64,000 nt of DNA, taken from the NCBI GenBank assembly GCA_027475525.1, contig JAMWFC010000113.1, forward strand, positions 372,001 to 436,000, given 5' to 3'. Both the position numbers and the translations under genes were made by a program. Below the pieces are notes generated by a model. It searched no databases. It was not told the origin of the DNA and was given only the letters and a program-made list of their open reading frames with translations. This stretch comes from Macrolepiota albuminosa. Lineage: Eukaryota; Basidiomycota; Agaricomycetes; Agaricales; Agaricaceae. Positions 43,017 through 52,768 of the stretch are shown here, in pieces; position 1 is the stretch's first letter; each line of letters opens with the position of its first letter.

Positions 43017-46000
43017 ATGGTCGCAGGAGAGCGACTGTACAGGAGGTGGAGGACGAACAGGCCCCACCGAAAAGCCTGCCGGCTGATTCGCCGGCTATAC
43101 TGATGACTGAGGAAGAGTTCCAAGGAACTCTGAAGACGGGGAAGCACCCGGATGTGACTGGGTGTACCAATGGAAAGCCTAAACAGGCTGCGCAGTGCAA
43201 GAATGAGCGTAGTAAACGCGTGGTGGAGTCGCTGGAATGCCAGCCGACTAGCTCTCGAGTGAAGGTGGAGGATCTCGTCGAGGACGAGGTATACAGTACG
43301 ATGGGAACTGTGGGTAGCACTAGGTCGCTAATGGATCGACCAGTGCCACGGCCAGGAGTGCAATGGGCGTATGACCCACGTATGCCACGAGAGTGGAACG
43401 AATTGGTGGCGTCAATGGTGACGCAGACCATGGGACGGGGGCAGGCGACCCAGACGGGGGAAGTGTACCGTCATGCACGAGAGGATGAGATATCCGAAAC
43501 AGTGGATATCGTACTGGATGGGCTTTCGCTGAAAGCGAGAAGCGTGCAGTCGTCGTTAAGTGCGACGAGAGTGGGGGGTAGACAACCCGTTGTAAGGTTG
43601 AACCCGGGAGATCTCATAGAAGAGCACGTACGTGCCTTACGGGAGCGATTTGAGCCAAAGGTTCAGCCGCGTGTAGCACGCGTAGTCAAAGGAAAAGGCA
43701 AGGCTTTGAGCCTTACAGAGGAGGATATTCCTCGATTGCGCCAGCAATGGCAACGGGAGTTTGCTGATATCGTCAATGGAACGAAGGAGGAGCTTCCTCC
43801 GTGGCGGGAGGTTAATCATGAGATCAACCTCATTGACGATAACAAGCAGTACAAGTATCATTTGCCTCGCTGTCCGCGAGCACTTCAGGATCAACTTCGT
43901 GAAAAGACGAATAGATACATAAACGCGAAGTGGTGGGAACCACGACCAGCGGTGCAAGCTGCACCATTGCTTTGTATCCCCAAGAAGGATGGAACGTTGC
44001 GGACGGCATTGGACGCGCGACAGCGCAATGATAATACCGTCAAGGATGTAACACCTCTTCCAGATCAGGAAGTGATACGAGAAGATGTTGCGACAGCGAA
44101 GTATCGGTCGAAAATCGACCTCACAGACGCGTACGAACAGGTTCGCATCCGCGAAGAGGATATACCGAAGACACTGTTCTCGTCCCTGATGGGGACGTTC
44201 GTGAGTAACATCATGCAGATTGGTGATTGTAATGCACCGGCGACATTTCAGAGGTTAATGACCTCAATCTTCCGAGATGTAATCGGGAAGTTCATGCACG
44301 TCTATTTAGACGATATATTCATATTTTCTGACTCCATTGAGGAGCATGAGCAGCACCTACGAGTCGTATTTGAACGACTACGGAAGGCCAGCCTCTATCT
44401 CAAATGGAAGAAGTGCGAGTTGTACGCAACGAGTATAGATTGTCTCGGTCACGTCATTGACGAGAAGGGCATTCATCCTGATACGGATAAGCTCGACCGA
44501 ATCCGAGAGTGGCGTACTCCACGCACGTATAACGATATCCAACGATTTGTCGGACTGGTGAACTATATTGGCAATTTCTTGCCAGACATCACTGCATACA
44601 CTGGGCCACTTATGGCCATGACCCAGAATGGGTCACCGTTTCATTGGAGACCGCTGCATCAGCGGTGTTTTGAGATGATTAAGCGCATATGCGCGAAAAC
44701 GCCGGTCATCCGGCCAATTGACCCACGCATCGACGAGCCCATCTGGCTCATTTGCGATGCGTCGAAGACTGGGGTTGGGGCCATGTTTGGCCAGGGTAAA
44801 ACATGGCAAACTTGCCGACCAGCGGGGTTTATGTCCCGTAAATTCACTGCTGCCCAGCAGAATTATGCTGTACACGAGTTAGAAACACTCGCTATCCTGG
44901 AAGCCCTCCTAAAATGGGAGGATAAACTGATGGGATACAAGATCCATATCATTACGGATCATAAAGCACTAGAGTTTTTCAAGACTCAGGTGCACCTATC
45001 TCCGCGGCAACGTCGCTGGATCGACTACATGTCGCGGTATCAGTTCGACATCACCTATGTGAAGGGTGAATTGAACAAAGTCGCAGACTGCCTGTCTCGA
45101 TATTTCGAGAGTGATACTCGAGATGACGTCCATGACGCGCATGACTATGTCCAGGCGGACAAACGTATTGACCCCGAAGGCGAAGACTTGCCCCTGCATC
45201 GGTTCCACGAAATCAAGGAACATAGGGTCGAGCTACGCGCCATGCGAGCGCAGGAAACACGTCGCAGTAAGCGACTGCACGAACAGCGAGAAATTCGCGA
45301 TATCGAAGCCCAGGTATTGCTGGAGCATGCGGCCCCTCAGCTTCGTGAAGAGACGAGGCAAGAGGTGCCTACGAGAGGTGCTGAGATGACGCTCCAGCAA
45401 GCATTGGAGTCACAAGACCATATTCCTGCACCGGCCGACCTAGGCAATGAGCAGTTCCGCACACGTATCCAACAGGGATACAAGGGTGATAATCTCTGCG
45501 TAGAGATTCTGAACAATATCCAAGCGCACCCGCGCTTCAAGGTGGAGCAACAGCTCATCTACCTTATCAGACCCGCGGGGTCCAAAGTCATCTGCATCCC
45601 CCGGGAGAGGTCGTTAATTACGACTATCCTGGATCAGGCCCACACAGTGGTGGGCCACTTCGGAACTCAGAAAACGCTGGACTACGTGCGACGCTGGTAC
45701 TGGTGGCCGCAAATGGCCAAAGAGACGAGCCAATTCTGCTCGACATGCGAGCTATGTCAACAGTCGAAAGTGTCGACTTTGAAGCCACCAGGAAAGCTGC
45801 ATTCGCTACCCATCCCGGTCAAACCCTGGGATTCGATTGGGATGGACTTTATAGGTCCGTTCCCCGAGTCGAAAGGCTTTAACTACCTGTGGGTAGTCAT
45901 CTGCAGAATGACCAGTATGGTCCATCTCATTCCGGTGAGAACCACCATGACCGCGTCAGACTTGTCGTGGATCTATCTCAAGGAGATAGTACGTCTCCAT

Positions 46001-46924
46001 GGACTGCCCAGCTCGATCGTGAGCGATCGAGATGCTAAGTTTACTTCCAAATGGTGGAAGGAGTTGCACAAACTGCTAGGAGCAAAGTTGCTCATGTCGA
46101 CATCGTTTCATCCGCAAACGGATGGTCAAACGGAACGTGCGAATAGAAATATCGCACAGATCTTGCGAGCATTCGTACGTCCTGACCAGAAGGACTGGGT
46201 GGATAGATGCCCACTCGTGGAATTCGCGATAAATGCGAGCATATCAGAGACTACAGGGTACTCACCCTTTGAACTCAACAATGGCTACATGCCATCCATG
46301 ATTCGTGAACTTCGTACGGACGAAGCTATTCATGTGGGAGTCAAGCAGTTTGCGCGCAACGCGCTAAGGAATCTGGCAGATGCCCATGATGCGATTATAG
46401 AATCGCGCGTCTGGCAAACCAAACACGCGAATAGTCGCAGACGTGAGGAACCAGAAATCGAGAAAGGGAATCTAGTGTACCTTTCTACGAAGAACCTGAA
46501 CCTGCCGAAAGGCAGAGCGAGTAAGTTGTGTCCAAAGTGGATTGGACCGTATAAGGTCCTTGAAGCGGAGCCGAGTACGTCGAACTACGTGCTGGAACTA
46601 CCCCATGCGCTGCAAGCGCGTAGGATAGTCCCCAAATTTCATGTGTCGCTATTGCGACCATATATGGCCAGTAGTGATGCGCTCTTTCCTAATCGAGCAA
46701 CTCCGGAGCCGTATGATTTTGGAACTGGTAATGACCAGGAGTGGTTCGTAGATGACCTGATAGGTCATCGTTGGACAAGGGGAAGCCTCGAATTCGAGGT
46801 AAGGTGGAGCTTAGGTGATACTACCTGGGAACCGCTAGTAAACTGCAAAGACCTTGCAGCGATGGACAGGTATCTAGAGCTGCAGGGCGTGAAACGCCCT
46901 CAGCAGCTAGCAAAACGCGCGTAA
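43013..46924 (+). CDS. pol: Pol: RT-RNase H-integrase-chromodomain (ORF2)
   Basis: Positions here count from 43046. RT lies at about 255-515, with LCIPKKDGTLR, KIDLTDAYEQVR and catalytic YLDD at 420-423. RNase H lies at about 565-690, with ICDASKTGVGAMF, ELETLAI and ITDHKALEFF. The integrase has an HHCC zinc finger (HTVVGHFG...CSTCELC, about 865-900). Its DDE core has D in GMDFIGPFP, D in IVSDRDAKF (about 992) and E in GQTERANRNI, followed by a GPY/F module (WIGPYKVLE). A C-terminal chromodomain-like end (EFEVRWSLGDTTWEPL) completes it. All catalytic residues are present. No own ATG is near the 5' end, so translation by readthrough from Gag is expected. Confidence 0.95.
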   Translation, partial: LDGRRRATVQEVEDEQAPPKSLPADSPAILMTEEEFQGTLKTGKHPDVTGCTNGKPKQAAQCKNERSKRVVESLECQPTSSRVKVEDLVEDEVYSTMGTVGSTRSLMDRPVPRPGVQWAYDPRMPREWNELVASMVTQTMGRGQATQTGEVYRHAREDEISETVDIVLDGLSLKARSVQSSLSATRVGGRQPVVRLNPGDLIEEHVRALRERFEPKVQPRVARVVKGKGKALSLTEEDIPRLRQQWQREFADIVNGTKEELPPWREVNHEINLIDDNKQYKYHLPRCPRALQDQLREKTNRYINAKWWEPRPAVQAAPLLCIPKKDGTLRTALDARQRNDNTVKDVTPLPDQEVIREDVATAKYRSKIDLTDAYEQVRIREEDIPKTLFSSLMGTFVSNIMQIGDCNAPATFQRLMTSIFRDVIGKFMHVYLDDIFIFSDSIEEHEQHLRVVFERLRKASLYLKWKKCELYATSIDCLGHVIDEKGIHPDTDKLDRIREWRTPRTYNDIQRFVGLVNYIGNFLPDITAYTGPLMAMTQNGSPFHWRPLHQRCFEMIKRICAKTPVIRPIDPRIDEPIWLICDASKTGVGAMFGQGKTWQTCRPAGFMSRKFTAAQQNYAVHELETLAILEALLKWEDKLMGYKIHIITDHKALEFFKTQVHLSPRQRRWIDYMSRYQFDITYVKGELNKVADCLSRYFESDTRDDVHDAHDYVQADKRIDPEGEDLPLHRFHEIKEHRVELRAMRAQETRRSKRLHEQREIRDIEAQVLLEHAAPQLREETRQEVPTRGAEMTLQQALESQDHIPAPADLGNEQFRTRIQQGYKGDNLCVEILNNIQAHPRFKVEQQLIYLIRPAGSKVICIPRERSLITTILDQAHTVVGHFGTQKTLDYVRRWYWWPQMAKETSQFCSTCELCQQSKVSTLKPPGKLHSLPIPVKPWDSIGMDFIGPFPESKGFNYLWVVICRMTSMVHLIPVRTTMTASDLSWIYLKEIVRLHGLPSSIVSDRDAKFTSKWWKELHKLLGAKLLMSTSFHPQTDGQTERANRNIAQILRAFVRPDQKDWVDRCPLVEFAINASISETTGYSPFELNNGYMPSMIRELRTDEAIHVGVKQFARNALRNLADAHDAIIESRVWQTKHANSRRREEPEIEKGNLVYLSTKNLNLPKGRASKLCPKWIGPYKVLEAEPSTSNYVLELPHALQARRIVPKFHVSLLRPYMASSDALFPNRATPEPYDFGTGNDQEWFVDDLIGHRWTRGSLEFEVRWSLGDTTWEPLVNCKDLAAMDRYLELQGVKRPQQLAKRA

Positions 46925-47150
46925 TGCGCGTGTGGTGGTGGAATGTGGACGAAGTCCACTTTGATTGCCGGTAAATGACCGGGTGGCCACTAAGTGTGGC
47001 TGTGATTGTAACTATTTAGGCGATTATGATCGCCGACGCGGCGCCGGGTGGCGTGTGTTTGTGGTTGTTTACACCACTGGCGGAGTTGGGAGACTGTTTT
47101 TTTCTTTCTTTCCTCAGTCCCAATACACGTCGTCTACGTGTTGCTTTAGA
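46925..47150 (+). promoter_or_regulatory. pol-ORF3 gap with a strong 3' splice site
   Basis: Between the pol stop (TAA 46922-46924) and the ORF3 ATG (47151) lies a 20-nt pyrimidine tract (47096-47115) followed by AG at 47116-47117, a textbook 3' splice acceptor 33 nt before the ATG. Removing an intron that starts at the pol-end GTAATG would join pol to a different, short frame, so a donor far upstream is more likely. Candidates are GTAAGA at 39290 in the LTR and CAG-GTGACT at 39561 in gag. A spliced subgenomic mRNA for ORF3 is inferred. Confidence 0.55.
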
Positions 47151-50084
47151 ATGGCCTATTGGGGGCCGCAAAAAATTGATCAGAGCCGGCAAGGCTCTAG
47201 TGGAGGGGGGAGACCCCCGAATATACAGTCGTCATCTCAGTTGTCCCATTTTCAGAGGCAGCCGCCATATCCGGCGGCGAGTCAGTTGCAGTCAGCGGGC
47301 GTGGCCTACCCGGGCCGCGAGGAGCCGCTTCCTTACCAAACGCCCCTCCACTCGCAAGAGATGGAGGTCGATGATGATGGGCGCTATGGGCGCCCGGAGG
47401 ATAGGTACTATCAGGAACCGCCCTCACGCTCGTCTGCGTCGTATCCGACGTATGCAGGTGTGGTGACGGGGCCGCCGTCAGTTCCATGGGCTCATCGGCC
47501 CGCAGCAGAGTCGTATGAGGAGCCTGCGCCACAAGCGCAGAGTGTAGTTGGGTCAGATAGGTTGTTGGGCAGACTGGAAGCAGCGGGACAGCCAGTCCCT
47601 GCAACTGCGTCCTTTCTGCAGGACAGTTTGGCCGTGATGGTGATGGAGGGATTGCTCGACCAGATCGAGCTGATGAAGAGGCAGCGCGTCTCAGCGCTGG
47701 AGCAGATCGAGCGCGCGTCTAAGCGCAAAATCACCACGAGCGAGGAATCGACCGCTGAGGTCAAGAGGGCGAGATATCAGCCCAGTCGACCGGTCGCTCC
47801 TCCACAGGCAAGGATGCCGTCGGAAGCGCAATTCGCGCGCCATGAGCAGCCTCCTCAGCCCGTGGCTTCGTCATCGCGGGTACCCGAGTCGGGCTCGCAG
47901 GCCTCTTCAGAGTCGATGGCTGCCGTCAGTGAACCCTTGGCAGGTCTGTCCTTGGGCCAGCGGGAAGCCGCATCGTCTCGGGCCCCACCTAGGGGGTCCA
48001 AACCCGTTGCTGTGGCGCCAAAAGCGCCCGTTACTGTTACTCCTCGCGCTGGGCCTGGAGGGAATACTCTGGCGCGAAATGCGCCTGCTCCTCCGGTGGC
48101 TCAGCCACAACCCGAATCGTCCGCCCTGACCAAGTCGGGGCCGTCTCGTCAGCGTCGCGGCCGTAAGCCGCCCCTCGATGCCTCCAAATTGGAGGTTATA
48201 CTCTTTCCTGCTGGCATTCCCGCACGAGCGGGAGAAGTCCAGATGTTATTCATGTTGCCGGTGTTTGTACCGGCCCCACCAGTAAAGTATCCCGTGGTCG
48301 TCTTGACCCCAGACCCCCGTACGCCGGAGCAGTATGATGGTCTGGTGGCGACCTCGAGGGGAAAGACTAGGCCCGATAAGGGCAAGAAACCAGTACCGTC
48401 CCTGTCCGACGAGAGCGACTATGGGGAGTCGAGCTCGGAGCAGGAGGAGGACGGGGAGGAGGGGGAATCGGCCGCAGACCGATTCCAACGAGTAGCGCGC
48501 AATAAGCGCATCGCAAAGAAGAAGGCGATTCACGCCAAGGAGCTAAAGGCCCAGAAGGAGAGGGCCGAGGACGAATGTTCGGGGAGGATCCCCGATGGCT
48601 TGGGGGTGAAGGTGTGGGGTCCGCTCGATATCGAGCGAATGAACTCGTGCTTTAGAGGAGCACTCAGCCATTGCACCTATTATTCGTATGCCACGAATAC
48701 GGTGTTGATGGGAGCTGACGCCAATAGAGCGGCGTCATACGAATATTCCTCTGGCCATCCTGCCCACATACCGGGCACGATTGTTTACAAGCACGCCCCA
48801 CGCGGTCTTCCCCGCACTCCTCTAGAGCTGGACCGGCTCTATAAGTATTACGCCAATGTACACGTCCCGCGTCGCGACAGAATCGTCGCGTATATGCTGA
48901 TCACAGAGCTCCAGATGTTCGCACAGCGAACAGTGGAGGCTCTGCACGACCGAACCATGCAGCTCCTGATGAAGGAGCCTAGGTACCAAGACCTCGTCAA
49001 CCCGATGCAGGGCCCTGACGACCTCGCTCTTGTCGAGCGACGACACATTCCGGGGCGCTTTTTGCGCACGAAAGACGATGGCACCACGGCGCTGCGCGTA
49101 ATGCGCGCTCAGGATCCAGCCACACCGTTCGACTTGGACCAACTGGCGCAGTACGCGCTGGTCTTTGGTCGACCTGGGCTGGAGAATACCTATCAAGGTA
49201 TCGCCGTGGATCATGCCTACCGCATGCACTGGCGGACCCTCTTTGGGTTCGCCTTATGTCGAGCATTGTGCGCTAACAGCGCAGCCAAGCCGGTGATCGT
49301 ACGGCGCATGACCCTCGTCGTGGCCCGACCAGGGCTTTACCGAGAGGCGATTGCCTCGTATGACGCCATGTTTCCCGAGCAGCCATTTGAGCCCCAACGT
49401 GGGCCGCAGCTCGAAATTCATCAAGTTCACGTGCCCGACGACCATGCACGGAACTTCTCCGACGACGACGCGTTACGCGTCTTGTTACACAACCGGATTC
49501 CGCTGGAATGGGTGGACCACGCGTACACGTACGGCGTAGTCTTCCTGGAACAGCAGTTCCACTCCCCCACGATGTCTATGGACATCTTTAAGCAGGTTGA
49601 TGACGAGCGTATGGAGCGCCTCTCCAAGTATGGCACCCCCGCCGCAATCCCGCAATGGGATGGATGGCGGGAGATGACTGAAGACGATCACTATCGTCTG
49701 ATGTTCAAGCACCACGAGGAGAGCAAGCTCCAGGAAAATCCTGAGGCCAACGGCCTCTATTACTTGATTGGCATGGACCCGAATCGGGTCAATCTCCTAA
49801 AACGCTCGGCAGCGCATGACCTGCCAGCAGCAGACATGGACCCAGGCCGGGTCAATCTCCTGTCACGCACGGCAGAGCAGGGTACGCTTACCACCACCGC
49901 TTCAGCGATTAACGTCGCACTAACAGAGCCTATGGTGGTAGACACGCCTGCAGCCGAGGGGCCTATAACCCCACCGAGGACGGAATCGGCGCCTCCCCCT
50001 CCCGCGATTAACGTCGCACTGGAGGAGGAGGCAATGGTGACTGAGACGGGCGCTGTCGCGGGAGCATCGTCATCCGGGTCCTAG
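47151..50084 (+). CDS. ORF3, large accessory protein of unknown function
   Basis: 977 codons from ATG 47151; the frame is open upstream to 46965 but without ATG. Residues 1-160 are Pro/Gln/Ser-rich. A short coiled coil lies at about 166-194 (LLDQIELMKRQRVSALEQIE), followed by a Pro/Ala-rich linker. An acidic run at about 415-441 (DESDYGESSSEQEEDGEEGE) is followed by a Lys-rich helix. A long folded-looking region at about 485-900 (for example VKVWGPLDIERMNSCFRGAL, LALVERRHIPGRFL) comes next. The C-terminus has two duplicated motifs, MDPxRVNLL and AINVAL. There is no signal peptide, membrane segment, zinc knuckle or protease site, so it is not an env. Codon use and CpG content match gag and pol. 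I do not recognise the family. Confidence 0.85.
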   Translation: MAYWGPQKIDQSRQGSSGGGRPPNIQSSSQLSHFQRQPPYPAASQLQSAGVAYPGREEPLPYQTPLHSQEMEVDDDGRYGRPEDRYYQEPPSRSSASYPTYAGVVTGPPSVPWAHRPAAESYEEPAPQAQSVVGSDRLLGRLEAAGQPVPATASFLQDSLAVMVMEGLLDQIELMKRQRVSALEQIERASKRKITTSEESTAEVKRARYQPSRPVAPPQARMPSEAQFARHEQPPQPVASSSRVPESGSQASSESMAAVSEPLAGLSLGQREAASSRAPPRGSKPVAVAPKAPVTVTPRAGPGGNTLARNAPAPPVAQPQPESSALTKSGPSRQRRGRKPPLDASKLEVILFPAGIPARAGEVQMLFMLPVFVPAPPVKYPVVVLTPDPRTPEQYDGLVATSRGKTRPDKGKKPVPSLSDESDYGESSSEQEEDGEEGESAADRFQRVARNKRIAKKKAIHAKELKAQKERAEDECSGRIPDGLGVKVWGPLDIERMNSCFRGALSHCTYYSYATNTVLMGADANRAASYEYSSGHPAHIPGTIVYKHAPRGLPRTPLELDRLYKYYANVHVPRRDRIVAYMLITELQMFAQRTVEALHDRTMQLLMKEPRYQDLVNPMQGPDDLALVERRHIPGRFLRTKDDGTTALRVMRAQDPATPFDLDQLAQYALVFGRPGLENTYQGIAVDHAYRMHWRTLFGFALCRALCANSAAKPVIVRRMTLVVARPGLYREAIASYDAMFPEQPFEPQRGPQLEIHQVHVPDDHARNFSDDDALRVLLHNRIPLEWVDHAYTYGVVFLEQQFHSPTMSMDIFKQVDDERMERLSKYGTPAAIPQWDGWREMTEDDHYRLMFKHHEESKLQENPEANGLYYLIGMDPNRVNLLKRSAAHDLPAADMDPGRVNLLSRTAEQGTLTTTASAINVALTEPMVVDTPAAEGPITPPRTESAPPPPAINVALEEEAMVTETGAVAGASSSGS

Positions 50085-50360
50085 ACCCTTGTATACAATT
50101 TTGTATGTACCTCTGAGTATTTGACTCGAGCCATTCCAGCTGATACGCACTTTAGAGTCGCGTGTAGATACAGCGGACCCAGAGGAGGGGTCATTTTTCT
50201 TGTTTTTTATACTTTTATTATATACACCATTGACTACCTACTGCTGGCGTCCCCTGCGCCTGTGTCTGATAAGGACTGCTGTCTCTTGTGTCCGGCCGAC
50301 ATATCTTCATTGCGCATGAGTACTAACGCCTCTCAGCCACGCAACACGCGTGCATCCATC

Positions 50361-50444
50361 CGTTATTGCACTACCGTGCATCTTTCATCGTTATTGCACT
50401 ATCGTGCATCTTTCGTCGTTGTTGCACTACCGTGCATCGTTCAT
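50361..50444 (+). repeat. three tandem 28-bp repeats with palindromic core
   Basis: 50361-50388, 50389-50416 and 50417-50444 are near-identical. Each contains TGCAC-nnnn-GTGCA, so the RNA can form three small hairpins. They lie in the 3' region of the element, between ORF3 and the polypurine tract. Confidence 0.85.
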
Positions 50445-50484
50445 TTCGTTCTACCTCCCGTGATCAAGACCGAGTATTCGGTCT

Positions 50485-50496
50485 CATTGGGGGGTA
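50485..50496 (+). promoter_or_regulatory. polypurine tract
   Basis: A run of six G followed by TA lies directly before the TGTAAC of the 3' LTR. It is in the position of the plus-strand primer of LTR retrotransposons, and short. Confidence 0.6.
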
Positions 50497-50672
50497 TGTA
50501 ACGGAGTCATCCGTCTTACCATCAGCGTCAACGACGCTATAATCCTTTAGTAGAGTATTACGTAAGATAACATCTTGTTTTCGCACTAAGTACTAGTCAA
50601 ATCCGATATTGCGGTCTGATTTAGCACTGTGTGAAATACACAGATAGTTCTAACTAGTAACCGCAGGTTACA
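50497..50672 (+). repeat. 3' LTR, 176 bp
   Basis: Identical base for base to the 5' LTR, and followed by the CCTAC target duplication. Confidence 0.95.
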
Positions 50673-51910
50673 CCTACAAGGCTGGGATCTAGAGAAGTTC
50701 AAGAAGTTTGCTAGGCAATTCTTCTTTGACAAGAAGGGGAGATTGTATAAGCGCTGTCATGAGGGAAAACATAAACTAGTAGTCCAAATTGATAGACAAA
50801 TATTCATGCTTAAATCAGCTCATGATGTCTTAGAACATAGAGGAGCCTATGCCACCAGGATGCCTATATGGGAGCGCTTCTGGTGGCCTGGCATTGAAGG
50901 AGATGTACAGTGGTATGTTGAGACTTGTCACAATTGTCAAATCAGACAAAAGACAGTAGTCAACATGGAACCAACTGTAACGTATACTCCCTCCATCTTT
51001 CAAACAATTCACATTGATACCATGCACATGAAACCAGCCTCCAATGGCTGTAAGTACATAGTACATGGCAGGTGTGCCTTGTTTTCTTGGATGGAAGGTA
51101 GACCCCTGAGGAAGGAGAACCATAAGACCATTGGTCAATGGTTGTTTGAGAATGTGATTTGCTGCTGGGGCTGCATTGCAGAAATCATCACAGATAATGC
51201 TGGACAGTTCAAGCAGGTCACTGCCTGGTTGAAAAAGAAGTATGGGATTAGAGGTATTACTATCTCTCCCTACAACTCACCAGCTAATGGTAGAATTGAG
51301 AGACCTCATTGGGATGTCAGGCAAGCTTTATTCAAAGCCTGTGAGGATTGCACCAAGTGGTTCTGGTTCTTCTACCATGTAATGTGGAGTGACATAACCA
51401 TTAGGCAGAGATTTGGATGTTCACCCATACTTCATGGTCACTGGTGCTCATCCTACTCTACCCTTGGATCTAGCAGAGGCCACCTGGCTGGTAGAATTAC
51501 CAGAAGGACCTCTGACTACTGAGGAGTTGATTGGATATCGTGCTAGAGCTCTAGCCAAACACCATCAACATGTAGAGGAAATGAGAGAGAGAGTTGGGAA
51601 GGCTAAGCTCCAATAGGCATTGAAGTTTGCAGAAGAGCATAAAAGCTCAATCAAAGACTTCAATTTTAAGCCATTGGACTTAGTACTAGTCAAAAACATG
51701 ACTACTGAAAGTTCATTCAGTGCTAAGATGTTGCCACATTTCCATGGGCCCATGGTAGTAATTGCCAAGACTCAGGGCAGTAATTACATTGTAGCAGAAC
51801 TAGATGGGTCAGTTTGGCAAGCACAAGTAGCCGCTTTTTCCTTACAAGGCTCACAAAAAGCTAATCTTGCTTTAGGGCATAGAAAAGTATGTGGACATTA
51901 CACCTGCTAA
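50673..51910 (+). pseudogene. old Ty3/gypsy pol, integrase part (3' half of a split gene)
   Basis: Continues the frame that was cut at 39224. It has an HHCC zinc finger (HDVLEHRG...CHNCQIRQ) and an integrase core with D in IHIDTMH, D in ITDNAGQF and E in NGRIERPHWD. A frameshift near 51415 moves to FMVTGAHPTLPLDL and RARALAKHHQHVEEM, then a stop at 51614. An FHGPMVVIAKTQGSNYIVAE segment follows, the usual C-terminal SH3-like end. It is decayed, lacks a chromodomain and is clearly a different family from the intact element inside it. Confidence 0.8.
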
Positions 51911-52254
51911 GCTAAAAGAGCTAAGGGAAGAGCTACAAAAACCTACAGAGTCAATCACCAAAGACATCTCATTTGGCACAGTAAGGCTCCATGAGCCCAC
52001 TGACCAGGAGTTAGGTCTGCCACAAACTGATTAAGATATAGAAAGAGAAGCTATGATATTTCAAAGAAATAACAAAAGTTCAACTCAATTCTGAATTTTC
52101 AAACAGTCTGATGGAAAGTTGTTTGACAGTAAAAGGACTATTCAAGGGAGGTACTAGCCCAGAGAGGTAGCTACCAACTAAAACGAGAATAAAAACCTCA
52201 ACTTAAGTCAATAAAACAACGGAATTTAGGATGGAACAAAAGCACAAAGTGCTG
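51911..52254. other. 3' flank of the old pol; no gene seen
   Basis: Short decayed coding-like remnants only; the old element's 3' LTR was not recognised. Confidence 0.3.
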
Positions 52255-52690
52255 ATGTTCAGATCTAAACCAATGTTGGGACTTAATGAGGCTGGACAAG
52301 CATGGCAACACATGAGTTCAAATTCTCAGAGGAGTGTTGTTTGTAACAAACTCAGAATTTAAAAATGTTGATTTGATGAGCCAATGTGCATGTTCAAAAC
52401 TGAGTAAAGTATAAGGTCTTGATTAAATAAGCACGGGGTACTGGCATGCTGAAGTTTGAACCCTGGAAGAGGATAAAATAAATTTGAAAAGGAAAATGAA
52501 ACATGTTGCTAAGTTATCAACTGAAAAACTTAAAAACCACCTGTTTCAGATTTAAAGGAATTTATTGGGTACTATGGAATAGAAGAAGGGGAGGAGACTA
52601 TTTTAAAGTCTACACTAAGCAGACACAAAAATGGTGTTTGCAATGGAGGAGCTACTTATACCACCACGGGTCTTTGAATCCCTCCTGTGG
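52255..52690 (+). repeat. possible tRNA-derived SINE remnants
   Basis: Three B-box-like words occur at roughly regular spacing: GAGTTCAAATTCTC (near 52315), AAGTTTGAACCCTG (near 52455) and GTCTTTGAATCCCT (near 52670). Two are preceded by a similar 'gacaagcatggcaacacat' or 'aagcacggggtactggcat' segment. They are too decayed to fold, and A boxes are unclear. Confidence 0.3.
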
Positions 52691-52768
52691 GAGGTCTTGA
52701 AACTCAATGTCGGAGTCATTATGTCTGGAGTTTAAATAAACAGTTTAAGTAACGCAGACACAAAAGGG

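Larger units (their letters stand above)
39225..50672 (+). mobile_element. intact Ty3/gypsy chromovirus with a third ORF
   Basis: An 11,448-bp element between two identical 176-bp LTRs, flanked by a perfect 5-bp target duplication CCTAC (39220-39224 and 50673-50677). It is CpG-rich, against a CpG-poor surround. Interior order: 111-bp leader, Gag-protease ORF (39512-43012), a single in-frame UGA, RT-RNaseH-integrase-chromodomain (to 46924), a 226-bp gap with a 3' splice site, ORF3 (47151-50084), a 412-bp 3' region with a 28-bp triplet repeat, and a polypurine tract. All three ORFs are uninterrupted. Identical LTRs imply very recent insertion. Chromodomain integrases usually direct insertion to heterochromatin, which fits the repeat-rich landing site. 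Confidence 0.95.

Noticed and set aside
43046..46924. pol as an independent ORF starting at 43046
   Set aside because: The codon at 43046 is GTG, not ATG, and the frame is open back to the gag UGA; independent initiation there is unlikely in a eukaryote.
46965..47150. N-terminal extension of ORF3 from 46965
   Set aside because: 46965 is TTG; the first ATG is 47151, just after the 3' splice site.
47151..50084. ORF3 as a retroviral-type envelope gene
   Set aside because: No signal peptide, no hydrophobic fusion peptide and no membrane anchor.
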